A DNA stretch of 64,000 nt from Thermincola carboxydiphila (lineage in GTDB: Bacteria > Bacillota > Thermincolia > Thermincolales > UBA2595), in the NCBI GenBank assembly GCA_016841045.1, contig JAENZX010000003.1, positions 242,878-306,877 of the forward strand. Reading direction: 5' to 3'. Numbering within the stretch: position 1 is the first letter of the stretch; every line of letters starts with the position of its first letter. A program made the translations under genes and the position numbers. This document shows positions 54,148 to 62,374 of this stretch, piece by piece. The notes under the pieces were generated by a model, which was not told where the DNA came from, did no database searches, and saw nothing but the letters and a program-made list of their open reading frames with translations.

Positions 54148-54627
54148 ATGATGTCATTTGCATTTTGGTTGACACTACTTATAATGTTACTTGGAGCTGT
54201 GGGTACATTTCTCCCGTTTTTACCGGGAACTCCTATTATTTTTACTGCAGCTCTCGGTTATGCCATTTATGAAGGGTTTAAGGAAATAACAGTCGTAGTG
54301 CTTATTGTATTATTCGTGCTTATGGCTGTTACATTTGCTGTAGATTACTTTGCCGGTGCAGTTGGTGCAAAGAAGTACGGTGCCAGTAAGTATGGTACAT
54401 GGGGTTCTTTTTTAGGAGGTATTATTGGAGTTCTGTTTCTAAACATTCCCGGTCTCATAGTAGGACCCTTCATTGGGGCTGTCGCAGGTGAGATGTTTAA
54501 CGGTCAGAGCTTTAATTCTGCTTTTAGAGTCGGATTAGGGACAATGGTTGGTCTGGCCGGAGGGGCAGTCTTAAAATTTGTATTTGCTATTGCAATGATA
54601 GCAGTATATCTGAAAAGTGTTCTATAG
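54148..54627 (+). CDS. DUF456 membrane protein
   Basis: 159 aa with four to five glycine-rich helices. The family pattern FLPFLPGTPIIFTAALGYAIYEG, AVDYFAGAVGAKKYGASKYGTWGSFLGG and GLIVGPFIGAVAGE matches DUF456. Function unknown. The ATG lies only four bases after the response-regulator stop, so the two are coupled. Confidence 0.88.
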   Translation: MMSFAFWLTLLIMLLGAVGTFLPFLPGTPIIFTAALGYAIYEGFKEITVVVLIVLFVLMAVTFAVDYFAGAVGAKKYGASKYGTWGSFLGGIIGVLFLNIPGLIVGPFIGAVAGEMFNGQSFNSAFRVGLGTMVGLAGGAVLKFVFAIAMIAVYLKSVL

Positions 54628-54638
54628 GCATATTTTCT

Positions 54639-54683
54639 GGAATTAATCAATTCTATACTTAATCAATTTTGGAATTAATCAAT
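54639..54683. repeat. Short repeats of a GGAATTAATCAAT unit
   Basis: GGAATTAATCAAT occurs at 54639-54651 and 54671-54683, with a shortened copy TTAATCAAT at 54659-54667, just upstream of the FlpD-like gene. Confidence 0.8.
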
Positions 54684-54734
54684 AAGGATTATAAAAAAGA
54701 TAGGAGGTAATGCAGTATAGAATCCAAAACTAAA

Positions 54735-55166
54735 GTGATTCTTCTTGTATGTAACAACTGCAAGGGTATGACTGATAAACTACTGCCTGAAGTTTACCTG
54801 CGGTTTTCAGATAAGATTCGTGTTATGGCTATAGGCTGCCCGTACCAAATGGACTCTTTTTTAGTTATCAGGCTTCTTAAACAATGTTCAGACGGAGTTA
54901 TTATTGCTTGTCCTCAAGACGTATGCTGCTGTCCGATAAATAAGAGTGTTATTAAAAGACGGGAAGTTATAAAAGATATATTACCTGTTTTCGGCTTTCA
55001 CAAAGAACAGTTGGTATTAGCAAATGTCTCACCTCTTGACGGACCAAAGCTTATACAGAAAATCGAACAAATGATTAATTTTATTAATTTGTCAAAAAAT
55101 CAGGCAGAAGAATGCAGTTTCTTTAAATCAGGTCGTGAAACAGCTTCCTATAAATGGCTGAACTAA
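54735..55166 (+). CDS. FlpD/MvhD-like iron-sulfur electron-transfer protein
   Basis: 143 aa if read from GTG 54735. Cysteine pairs CNNC (~6-9), GCPYQM and CPQDVCCCP suggest a [2Fe-2S]/[4Fe-4S] site as in the methyl-viologen-reducing hydrogenase delta-subunit (FlpD/MvhD) family, but more distant than usual. The only good ribosome site (GGAGG at 54703-54707) is too far from GTG, and sits ten bases before an ATA at 54717 whose frame gives ESKTKVILLVCNNC, so a non-standard ATA start is possible. No heterodisulfide reductase gene adjoins it. Confidence 0.75.
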   Translation: MILLVCNNCKGMTDKLLPEVYLRFSDKIRVMAIGCPYQMDSFLVIRLLKQCSDGVIIACPQDVCCCPINKSVIKRREVIKDILPVFGFHKEQLVLANVSPLDGPKLIQKIEQMINFINLSKNQAEECSFFKSGRETASYKWLN

Positions 55167-55198
55167 AAGAGAACACCTCGAGGTGTTCTCTTTTAGTT
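55161..55198. terminator. 38-bp perfect palindrome, bidirectional terminator
   Basis: Starting AACTAAAAGAGAACACCTC, the sequence is its own reverse complement over all 38 bases; the stop codon of the FlpD-like gene lies in its left arm. It ends TTTTAGTT and can terminate both that gene and the minus-strand lexA. Confidence 0.85.
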
Positions 55199-55240
55199 TA
55201 TATTTTAGTATGTTACTTTATTATATCTGAAGTCAATAGT

Positions 55241-55855
55241 TTAATGAAGCCGCCTGAAAACCCCGACAACTTTGCCAAGAATGCTGACATCCCTGACATA
55301 TATGGGTTCCATTGAACTATTTTCAGGCTGCAGCCTTACATAATCTTTTTCCTTGTAAAATGTTTTCACAGTGGCTTCATCCTCAATAAGTGCTACAACT
55401 ATATCACCGTTGTTTGCATGATTCTGCTGTCTTACCAGTACGTAGTCATTATCGAGAATACCTGCTTCAATCATACTTTCACCACGAACCGACAGCATAA
55501 ATACATTCTCATTATTAACAAAATCCAATGGAAGAGGAAAGGTATCTTCAACGTTTTCAACTGCAAGAATCGGTTGGCCAGCTGTAACTTTACCAACAAC
55601 AGGCACATTGATAATTTCTTTTCGCACAAAGTTATTATTGCCGTCGAGTATTTCTATTGCCCTCGGTTTAGTTGGGTCACGCCTGATATAACCCTTTTCC
55701 TCCAAGTGTGCAAGATGACCATGTACAGTTGAGCTCGAGCTAAGTCCGACAGCTTTTCCGATTTCTCTAACAGATGGGGGGTAACCCCTCTTTTGAAGCT
55801 CGTTCTTTATAAAGTTTAGTATAGCTGCCTGACGACCGGTTAGATCAGAGTACAT
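55241..55855 (-). CDS. lexA: LexA repressor
   Basis: 204 aa. Winged helix ([24 protein letters not shown]) then the S24 protease domain with self-cleavage site A92-G93 (VTAGQP), catalytic serine in RGESMIE (S127) and lysine in EATVKTFY (K164). It represses SOS genes and cleaves itself with RecA. ATG 55855 lies seven bases from GGGGG; ATG 55861 is too close. Divergent from the yneA-like gene and flanked by its own boxes. Confidence 0.96.
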   Translation of the reverse strand: MYSDLTGRQAAILNFIKNELQKRGYPPSVREIGKAVGLSSSSTVHGHLAHLEEKGYIRRDPTKPRAIEILDGNNNFVRKEIINVPVVGKVTAGQPILAVENVEDTFPLPLDFVNNENVFMLSVRGESMIEAGILDNDYVLVRQQNHANNGDIVVALIEDEATVKTFYKEKDYVRLQPENSSMEPIYVRDVSILGKVVGVFRRLH

Positions 55856-55914
55856 TATCATACCCCCACATTTATTATTTATTAAATATTATAGCACTTA
55901 TTTCCATGTGATGC

Positions 55915-55927
55915 AAACACCTGTTCG
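55915..55927. promoter_or_regulatory. LexA box, lexA-proximal
   Basis: AAAC-ACCT-GTTCG, one base from the CGAAC-N4-GTTCG Gram-positive consensus in its left half. Confidence 0.65.
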
Positions 55928-55957
55928 CAAATATTAAAACTTTTTACAAAAACTGCA

Positions 55958-55986
55958 TTGACACAGAACGCTTGTTCGTGTTATAT
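55958..55986 (+). promoter_or_regulatory. SigA promoter of the yneA-like gene
   Basis: TTGACA (55958-55963), exact 17-bp spacer, TTATAT (55981-55986); a LexA box fills the spacer. Confidence 0.75.
55966..55978. promoter_or_regulatory. LexA box inside the yneA-like promoter
   Basis: GAAC-GCTT-GTTCG, the best match of the three; it lies between -35 and -10 so bound LexA would block polymerase. Confidence 0.8.
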
Positions 55987-55996
55987 TGTTTATACC

Positions 55997-56009
55997 AAAC
56001 AAGTGTTCG
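55997..56009. promoter_or_regulatory. LexA box, yneA-proximal
   Basis: AAAC-AAGT-GTTCG, downstream of the -10 and just before the ribosome site. Confidence 0.65.
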
Positions 56010-56024
56010 AGGACGGTGTATAAC

Positions 56025-56321
56025 ATGTATACTACAAAAAGGAAAATTAACCCGGTTAAATTTCTTCGTATGATAAGTCTAACTGTATTAATCGCTTTTT
56101 CCGTTTTCTTTTTCACTTTTAAATCCACAGCAAGTGGTCTGACCAGCGACTCTTACTCCGAGATTACCGTCGGGGCAGGGGATACTTTATGGCAGATAGC
56201 CGACATGTATAACGGTGACGAGAATATTCAAAAAGTTCTATTTAATATCATGGAATATAACAACCTGCAAAATGTAAGCATTTATCCAGGCCAAAAATTA
56301 AAAATCCCAACAAAAAATTAG
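56025..56321 (+). CDS. yneA: YneA-like SOS cell-division suppressor (TM + LysM)
   Basis: 98 aa. A basic N-terminus, one transmembrane helix (~17-38, ISLTVLIAFSVFFFTF) and a LysM domain (EITVGAGDTLWQIADMY...IYPGQKLKIP). This is the architecture of Bacillus YneA, which delays septation during SOS. It is divergent from lexA and its promoter carries LexA boxes. ATG 56025 after GAGGACGG; an upstream TTG is unlikely. Confidence 0.85.
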   Translation: MYTTKRKINPVKFLRMISLTVLIAFSVFFFTFKSTASGLTSDSYSEITVGAGDTLWQIADMYNGDENIQKVLFNIMEYNNLQNVSIYPGQKLKIPTKN

Positions 56322-56403
56322 TTATTTCAATATAGCACGAAGGAAATGTGTAGCTGATGTCTAATATAGAAATGTTACAATTTTTCTGAGAGCTGAGGAT
56401 TTT

Positions 56404-57309
56404 ATGAGAAAACTTAGAACTGCTATTATAGGGAACGGAACCGAAGGTACTTCCCTTTATAATTTATTCATAAACGACCCTGGCATTGAAATTGTAGGGG
56501 TAGCCAATATATCAGGTGATTCACCCGAGATGACCGGTATGAAGCTGAACGATATTTTATTTTCCCAAACCATCGAAGATTTACTCGTAATCGATGGTCT
56601 CGAAATTATTTTTGAAACTACCGGGAATCCTGATGTATCTAAAAAACTCCATGACCTGAAAAAACCAGGCATTCAGGTCGTGGAGTCTTCGTGTCTTCAA
56701 TTAGTAGAGTGGTTGAAAAATCAGAATAATACTTTTGAAGCCAATTTGCACTCTCTGGTGCATACTGTTGATGATGGAGTCCAAATTGTCGATGAAGACG
56801 GTTTTATCACCCATATAAACAACTCATTTATAAACATTTCCGGTCTGTCATATGAGGAACTCATAGGATATAATATTTTTGAAGTAATGCCTGAAAGTCC
56901 TACTGCTAAGTCCTTTAAACAGGGCAAACCTTTATCGGGTGATAACTATTATTTTAAAGCTTCTTCTAAAGAGGTTAGTTTTCATGTTTCTCCCATTCTG
57001 AATAAAGGTATCCGCTGTGGCTTTGTAGCTGTTTACAAAGAACTCACTGATGTAAAGAAGTTGATGAACGAACTTCGAAGATCCAGAGCCATAATTGAAG
57101 ATATATACGGAAAGCTGTCTCACCATGAAAAAGTTCCGGGACTGGAAGATTCCGATGTGATGCCTATAGATCACATGGAACAAACTTTGTTAAAACAAGC
57201 CCTGACTAAATTCGGCTATTCAGTTGAAGGAAAGAAATTGGCTGCAAAGGCGCTTAACATTTCACTTGCAACATTGTATAATAAATTAAAGAAATACCAA
57301 ATTAGTTAG
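56404..57309 (+). CDS. Rossmann-PAS-Fis transcriptional regulator lacking an AAA+ domain
   Basis: 301 aa. N-terminal NAD(P)-binding fold (TAIIGNGTEGTSLYN, residues 1-~100, dehydrogenase-like), a PAS domain (~115-215, DDGVQIVDEDGFITHINNSF), and a Fis-type HTH (~255-298, LAAKALNISLATLYNKLKKY). The central sigma-54 AAA+ domain usual between PAS and Fis parts is absent, so it cannot act as an ATP-driven activator. It precedes fumarase and malic enzyme genes and may sense NAD or a C4 acid to control them; this is inference. Confidence 0.82.
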   Translation: MRKLRTAIIGNGTEGTSLYNLFINDPGIEIVGVANISGDSPEMTGMKLNDILFSQTIEDLLVIDGLEIIFETTGNPDVSKKLHDLKKPGIQVVESSCLQLVEWLKNQNNTFEANLHSLVHTVDDGVQIVDEDGFITHINNSFINISGLSYEELIGYNIFEVMPESPTAKSFKQGKPLSGDNYYFKASSKEVSFHVSPILNKGIRCGFVAVYKELTDVKKLMNELRRSRAIIEDIYGKLSHHEKVPGLEDSDVMPIDHMEQTLLKQALTKFGYSVEGKKLAAKALNISLATLYNKLKKYQIS

Positions 57310-57359
57310 GGGGGACCAAAATCCCTCCTTAAATCTTGAATTATGTTTGTAGCAGGGAA

Positions 57360-58211
57360 GTGGTAGTTATTCGTACGGTTAATGTTTCTGAGGTAGAAAA
57401 GACGGTTGCACAACTTTGTATCGAGGCAAACTGCAGTTTGGGAATTGATGTTATTGATGCCTTAAATAAAGCATCATCACAGGAAACTTCCGGAATAGGA
57501 GCGGAAATATTTAAGCAACTAATTGAGAATGCTGAAATTGCCGACAGCGAGAAAATACCTGTCTGCCAGGACACAGGCTTTGCCATTGTTTTTTTGGAAA
57601 TCGGCCAGGAAGTTCACTTAACAGGCGGGGATTTGACAGAAGCAGTAAACAACGGTGTTAAAACCGGATACACAGAAGGTTTTTTACGAAAATCGATGGT
57701 TCGGGACCCACTTGACCGGGCTAATACGGGAGATAATACTCCGGCAATTATTCACACTCAAATTGTACCCGGCGATAATATCCGTATAACTCTGGCTCCT
57801 AAAGGCGGGGGAAGTGAGAACATGAGCAGCTTAAAAATGCTAAAACCTGCCGAGGGTGTTGAAGGAGTCAAGGCATTCATTATTGAAACCATCCGCAATG
57901 CCGGACCGAATCCCTGTCCGCCAATCGTAGTTGGCATTGGAATAGGAGGCTCGATGGAAAAGGCAGCCCTAATGTCCAAATATGCTTTAACGAGAGAATT
58001 AGGAAAACCTAGTCCAGACGCGGAAACTTCCAGATTAGAACAGCAATTACTTGAACAAATTAATAATACAGGTATTGGTCCACAGGGACTTGGTGGCAAA
58101 GTAACTGCTCTTGCAGTACATATTGAAAGATTTGCGACTCATATAGCTAGTCTGCCCGTAGCTGTCAACATCAGCTGCCATGCCTATAGGCATAAAACGG
58201 TGGTACTTTAA
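57360..58211 (+). CDS. fumA: Fumarate hydratase class I, alpha subunit
   Basis: 283 aa from GTG 57360 (start uncertain; no standard start has a clean ribosome site). [4Fe-4S] ligands are in VCQDTG, PNPCPP and VNISCHA; the domain is RDPLDRANTGDNTPA-type as in class I heterodimeric fumarases. It interconverts fumarate and malate with the beta subunit encoded next. Oxygen-sensitive by family. Part of a C4-acid unit with malic enzyme. Confidence 0.9.
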   Translation: MVVIRTVNVSEVEKTVAQLCIEANCSLGIDVIDALNKASSQETSGIGAEIFKQLIENAEIADSEKIPVCQDTGFAIVFLEIGQEVHLTGGDLTEAVNNGVKTGYTEGFLRKSMVRDPLDRANTGDNTPAIIHTQIVPGDNIRITLAPKGGGSENMSSLKMLKPAEGVEGVKAFIIETIRNAGPNPCPPIVVGIGIGGSMEKAALMSKYALTRELGKPSPDAETSRLEQQLLEQINNTGIGPQGLGGKVTALAVHIERFATHIASLPVAVNISCHAYRHKTVVL

Positions 58212-58247
58212 TAAAGATTAATAAAGATTCTTACGGGGGTGTATTTT

Positions 58248-58799
58248 TTGGCCAGATATTCTCTTACTACTCCTCTAGAAGATAAAGATATTGAAAAACT
58301 GAAAGCAGGGGATATGGTTACAATTAGTGGGACTATATTTACTGCCAGAGATGCTGCACATAAGAAGTTAGTTGATTTAATTAACCAAGAAAAAGATCTT
58401 CCAGTTAACTTAAAAGGGCAGATTATATATTACGCTGGTCCAGCACCGGCTAAACCTGGTTACGTCATTGGTTCTGTAGGACCTACAACAAGCGGAAGGA
58501 TGGATTCCTATACAGTACCTTTACTTGAAAAAGGCTTGAAGGGGATGATAGGTAAGGGATCGCGATCCAAAGAGGTTAAACAAGGTTTATGCCGTCACGG
58601 TGCCGTTTATTTCGCAGCAATAGGAGGAGCAGCCGCCCTTCTCTCAAAAAAAGTTAAAGCTTGTAAAGTCAGAGCTTACCCCGAATTAGGCCCGGAAGCT
58701 ATCTACGAGCTGGAGGTTGAAGAATTTCCGGTGTATGTCATAAATGATATACATGGAAGTGATTTATACTCCCAATGTTTAAATAAATCATCAGTTTAA
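58248..58799 (+). CDS. fumB: Fumarate hydratase class I, beta subunit
   Basis: 183 aa. The small, swivelling subunit with ARDAAHKKL, AGPAPAKPG, GPTTSGRMD and MIGKGSR motifs. TTG 58248 is the preferred start after GGGGGTG; GTG 58239 overlaps that site. It forms the active fumarase with the preceding gene, 36 bases away. Confidence 0.92.
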   Translation: MARYSLTTPLEDKDIEKLKAGDMVTISGTIFTARDAAHKKLVDLINQEKDLPVNLKGQIIYYAGPAPAKPGYVIGSVGPTTSGRMDSYTVPLLEKGLKGMIGKGSRSKEVKQGLCRHGAVYFAAIGGAAALLSKKVKACKVRAYPELGPEAIYELEVEEFPVYVINDIHGSDLYSQCLNKSSV

Positions 58800-58859
58800 T
58801 AAATCTTCTTAATAAATCTTCAGCTTAAATTAATCCTCAAATGAGAGGAAAGTAGCGAA

Positions 58860-60059
58860 ATGACGATTAAAAAAGAAGCTCTTAGGCTACACTCTGAAAA
58901 TAAAGGTAAAATAGAAGTGAAAGCAAAAGTTGGGGTAAAAAACCAGCATGAACTGAGTCTGGCCTATACACCAGGAGTGGCCGAGCCTTGCAATGAAATA
59001 GCACAAAACAAAGAACTTGTTTATCGATATACTTCAAAAGGTAATCTGGTGGCCGTTGTGTCTGACGGTACTGCTGTACTTGGTCTGGGTGACATTGGAC
59101 CTGAAGCTGCCCTGCCGGTAATGGAAGGGAAAGCTGTACTATTTAAAGAATTTGCAGGCGTTGATGCTTTTCCAATTTGTGTTGCTACAAGAGACCCTGA
59201 CCAAATAGTAAAACTTATAAAACTCCTGGAACCAACTTTTGGAGGTATAAACCTGGAGGATATAGCAGCACCTAGATGCTTTGAAATTGAACAAAAGCTT
59301 AAAGATGTCCTGGAGATTCCGGTTTTCCATGATGACCAGCATGGAACCGCAATTGTTGTTCTGGCTGGGCTGTTTAATGCCCTGAAGCTTGCTGGCAAAT
59401 CCCTCAATGATACAACAGTTGTAGTTAACGGAAGTGGTTCAGCAGGAATTGCCATTACTAAGCTGTTGATAGATGCAGGAATAAAAAATGTTATTATGTG
59501 TGATATTAAAGGAGTTTTACATAAAGATGCTAATTGGCTTAATCCTGCCCAGTTACAGATGTCCCAAATTACCAATAAAAACAATGTGAGCGGCAATCTT
59601 TTTGATGCGCTTACTGGAGCAGATGTTTTTATCGGGGTATCCGGTCCCGGGGCTTTACCTAAGGAAGGAATTAAACACATGGCCGAAAAACCCATTGTTT
59701 TTGCCATGGCTAACCCTAACCCTGAAATCATGCCAGATGAAGCTCTGGATGCCGGTGCTTTTATTGTTGCAACAGGCAGGTCAGATTTTCCGAACCAAAT
59801 CAATAACGTTTTAGCTTTTCCGGGTATTTTTAGAGGAGCTCTTGATGTTAGAGCAAGATACATAACAGAAGAAATGAAGATGGCAGCAGCAAAAGCCATC
59901 GCCAGTTTGATTTCTGATGCTGAGCTATCGCGTGAATATGTAATCCCAAATCCCTTTGATAAAAGGGTAGCTGTGGCTGTGGCAACTGAGGTTGCCCGTG
60001 CTGCCATTAATGAAGGGGTTGCTCGTATAAACGAAATGCCAAGCTATATTAGCAATTAA
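58860..60059 (+). CDS. NAD-dependent malic enzyme
   Basis: 399 aa, short bacterial malic enzyme. Malate-binding LAYTPGVAEPC and DDQHGTA, NAD-binding VNGSGSAGIAI, and late-domain AMANPNPEI. It decarboxylates malate to pyruvate, so the fumarase-malic enzyme pair moves C4 acids toward pyruvate. ATG after AGAGGAAAG. It ends the operon. Confidence 0.94.
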   Translation: MTIKKEALRLHSENKGKIEVKAKVGVKNQHELSLAYTPGVAEPCNEIAQNKELVYRYTSKGNLVAVVSDGTAVLGLGDIGPEAALPVMEGKAVLFKEFAGVDAFPICVATRDPDQIVKLIKLLEPTFGGINLEDIAAPRCFEIEQKLKDVLEIPVFHDDQHGTAIVVLAGLFNALKLAGKSLNDTTVVVNGSGSAGIAITKLLIDAGIKNVIMCDIKGVLHKDANWLNPAQLQMSQITNKNNVSGNLFDALTGADVFIGVSGPGALPKEGIKHMAEKPIVFAMANPNPEIMPDEALDAGAFIVATGRSDFPNQINNVLAFPGIFRGALDVRARYITEEMKMAAAKAIASLISDAELSREYVIPNPFDKRVAVAVATEVARAAINEGVARINEMPSYISN

Positions 60060-60245
60060 TTCTCAGCCAAAGCACCGATTAATCTTCTTTACAACCATTT
60101 GGATGCAAGTTTTATCTCTTTACGAATCAATTAGTGTTTTTTTTCTCAACCCACAGTAATATTAAAGTAATCAATTTGAAACCAGTTTTCTATATAACCA
60201 TAGTAATTTATCTGCAGGTCTGCAGGGGCAGAAGGATGTGATATT

Positions 60246-60515
60246 ATGAAAAAAAAGATGTGTATGATTGAAGATAATAAACAATGTGACAACTGTTGTG
60301 AGTGTAATACATGCGACTTGGATCCACTGAAGATTTGTGATAATTGCGCAAAGTGCTTAGGCCTTAATGAAGAATACCGTTCGTATACGCTAAAAGAACT
60401 TGTAAAAGCAGATAAATCATATAAAAAGGTTCGCCTACAAAAAGCCAAGATTATGCGCAGACTATCAGGTAAAGACGATAACAGTCAGATGGCAGAAAAC
60501 ATAAACTTAACTTAA
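60246..60515 (+). CDS. Small cysteine-rich protein, unrecognised
   Basis: 89 aa. Ten cysteines in the first ~45 residues, as CDNCCECNTCDLDP and CDNCAKCLGL, then a basic helical tail. The spacing suggests a metal or Fe-S site, but no known domain matches. ATG at 60246; a terminator follows. The pattern looks conserved-type rather than random. Confidence 0.65.
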   Translation: MKKKMCMIEDNKQCDNCCECNTCDLDPLKICDNCAKCLGLNEEYRSYTLKELVKADKSYKKVRLQKAKIMRRLSGKDDNSQMAENINLT

Positions 60516-60535
60516 TAGCTGAATAAGAGTTATTA

Positions 60536-60571
60536 AAAAAGCCTTTCCGAGAAAATGGAAAGGCTTTTTTT
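60536..60571 (+). terminator. Rho-independent terminator
   Basis: A6-GCCTTTCC pairs with GGAAAGGC-T7 around GAGAAAAT. Confidence 0.9.
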
Positions 60572-60642
60572 GAAGTGGGGCCACTTGCAAAACTACAACT
60601 TCCTATAATAATAATTATGTAAACTAGCAGAGGGAAAGATTA

Positions 60643-60843
60643 TTAAGATAGTATCTTTTGGACTCTGCCGACCTGGCCGGTGGTCAGTCGTACCTTAATA
60701 CCCCTGGGATGAATTTGCCCGGGAGTTAATATGTTTTGTACTTCACCCGTTGTTCGTTGGCCGGATCTCTGGTTTTGCTTTTCAACTATTTCAACCATCA
60801 GTCCCGGTTTAATATTATTTCTCAGTGTGTGTTCTGCCGACAA
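60643..60843 (-). CDS. ywbE: YwbE-family protein (DUF2196)
   Basis: 66 aa. The DUF2196 sequence (IKPGLMVEIVEKQNQRSG, TGEVQNILTPGQIHPRGIKVRL, GQVGRVQ) is complete. Function unknown; widely conserved small protein with a beta-barrel look. TTG start after AAGGAGGT. Stands alone in gene-poor DNA. Confidence 0.9.
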   Translation of the reverse strand: MSAEHTLRNNIKPGLMVEIVEKQNQRSGQRTTGEVQNILTPGQIHPRGIKVRLTTGQVGRVQKILS

Positions 60844-60965
60844 AAAAATTACCTCCTTTATATATGTATTTTTACCATCATTTCATAAAAACAATTTCCT
60901 GGCCGCTTTTTTGCCACTACCAGGATTTTTTGTTAATATGCCTCTCCAAAACGGGCCTCTAAATT

Positions 60966-61150
60966 GCCCTGTAAGGCGCCTCTAATTTTGGGCTGAGGTG
61001 TTTGTATGTGCCGGGGTTTTTGTGACGCGTTTTTTTGCTCTGTAGTGGTCTGTAATTTTGGTTAGGATACTTTATATGCCTGAAAAGTTGTAAAGCGTTT
61101 ATTTAGCTTGCGAAGTGACCCAATTTTTAACTAAGGTGTTTGTATGTTCC
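60966..61150. repeat. Three copies of a degenerate ~68-bp repeat
   Basis: Units begin near GCGTTTATTTGCTTTGT and end near AAGGTGTTTGTATGT. Copies: ~60966-61012 (partial), 61022-61080 and 61089-61150. They share roughly two thirds of bases by eye. A fourth copy is at 61999-62058. Confidence 0.7.
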
Positions 61151-61373
61151 TAATTATCATAACTCAGTTTATTGATCTTATAAACTCGATTATAAATTAA
61201 TCATTTATTTAGCTTCAAGCTTCAATCCATTACCAGTACAGTAACCTTTAAATTTTATAAATATTGTCGGAATCATATTAGACTATCAATTATTTGAGTC
61301 CATAAATATCTGACACCATAAATTTTAAACCAGACTCACTATTCTTTATACTATTAAATACTATTAAAAATAA

Positions 61374-61410
61374 AAAAAGTAGTGAAATATTTACAATCCC
61401 TACTTTTTAT
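61374..61410 (-). terminator. Terminator-like hairpin beyond the glyoxalase
   Basis: AAAAAGTAG pairs with CTACTTTTT around a 17-base loop, with A- and T-runs; it can end minus-strand transcription. Confidence 0.5.
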
Positions 61411-61507
61411 GATTCCTCATATTATGATTCCTTATAATTTTCTAGTTTACATAATACAATTATGGCAGGGAACCAAGTGCAGGCATGATATGTTTATGCA
61501 ACTGTAA

Positions 61508-61892
61508 TCAGACCTGATAAAGCTGTATTAGGTTACCGCAAGTATCATCAAAGACGGCAATGGTTACCTCTCCAGCTTTTGTTGGCTCCTTACTAAACAT
61601 AACACCCAGCTTCTTCATTCTTTCGTACTCCTTTTGAATATCCTCAACGGCAAATGCCGTTAAAGGTATCCCCTGTTCAAAAAGAGCTTTTTGGAATGTC
61701 TTGGCAGCCGGATTTTCATTTGGCTCAAGAACTAACTCAATATCGTCCGCGCCCATCGGGCGAGACAACTGTCAACCATTTGAATTCACCGACCGGTATG
61801 TCGGTTTTTTTAACAAACCCCAAAACCTCTGTATAAAAGTTAAGGGCCTTATCTTGGTCATCAACTATTACGCTAGTGAGTTTAATCTTCAT
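61508..61892 (-). pseudogene. Glyoxalase/VOC-family protein, one-base frameshift
   Basis: The start ATG (61892) gives MKIKLTSVIVDDQDKALNFY and continues to TVVSPDG, where the frame goes wrong at a GGG run (61752-61754); one base less restores GADDIELVLEPNENPAA and a normal end AVFDDTCGNLIQLYQ. Joined it is a ~127-aa VOC protein with the usual metal-ligand positions. Either a decayed gene or a homopolymer error. AGGAGG-type site precedes the ATG. Confidence 0.8.
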
Positions 61893-61998
61893 ATCCTGTG
61901 CCTCCTTCTATCGGTCCATTAACTACTGCACACCTTACTAACTATTATCAGCCAGTGAGATTTGTATATGTGTAACATTTGTTGGAATGGACCTCAAA

Positions 61999-62058
61999 TT
62001 GTAACGCGTTTATTTGCTTTGTAATGTGCCTCTAAATTTTGGCCAAGGTGATATACAT
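61999..62058. repeat. Fourth copy of the ~68-bp degenerate repeat
   Basis: TTGTAACGCGTTTATTTGCT continues to TGCCTCTAAATTTTGGCCAAGGTG, the best-preserved copy. Confidence 0.7.
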
Positions 62059-62249
62059 CAACTTCTAGTTTAGAACATACTCAGCTAATACACGCCGTTT
62101 TACTATTTCTGTAGCATTTATTTAATTCCTGCCATAATCTACCTTTATTTACTTAGAATAACGTTGGGCTTTGGTAAGATTTCCACCTTCCCCAAGCTAA
62201 ACCAGCATTTAACATGAAATAACTATGTAAAGCTAGCAAACGGAAATAA

Positions 62250-62286
62250 AACATCCCAGAGACCTAATAGCGGTTTCTGGGATGTT
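62250..62286. terminator. 15-bp hairpin without an obvious gene upstream
   Basis: AACATCCCAGAGACC pairs with GGTTTCTGGGATGTT with one G-T wobble. It may end an unrecognised transcript or lie in the leader of the next gene. Confidence 0.55.
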
Positions 62287-62374
62287 CTATTGCTGATTCT
62301 ATAATATTATTATGTAACCTATTGAAATTACCATTAATATTATGGTAATAAAATAACGAAAGTGGTGATATTTT

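Larger units (their letters stand above)
60844..61507. other. Gene-poor region with degenerate repeats
   Basis: About 660 bases without a supported gene, holding three copies of the ~68-bp repeat and a terminator-like hairpin. The frames visible are short and lack ribosome sites. Confidence 0.55.
61893..62374. other. Gene-poor region ahead of the chagasin-like gene
   Basis: About 480 bases without a supported gene; contains one copy of the ~68-bp repeat and a strong hairpin at 62250-62286. Confidence 0.55.

Noticed and set aside
59021..60007. Long opposite-strand frame across the malic enzyme gene
   Set aside because: It mirrors a well-conserved coding gene, has no ribosome site, and its residues match no family.
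60966..62058. CRISPR array
   Set aside because: Units are degenerate, spacings are irregular and no cas gene is nearby.
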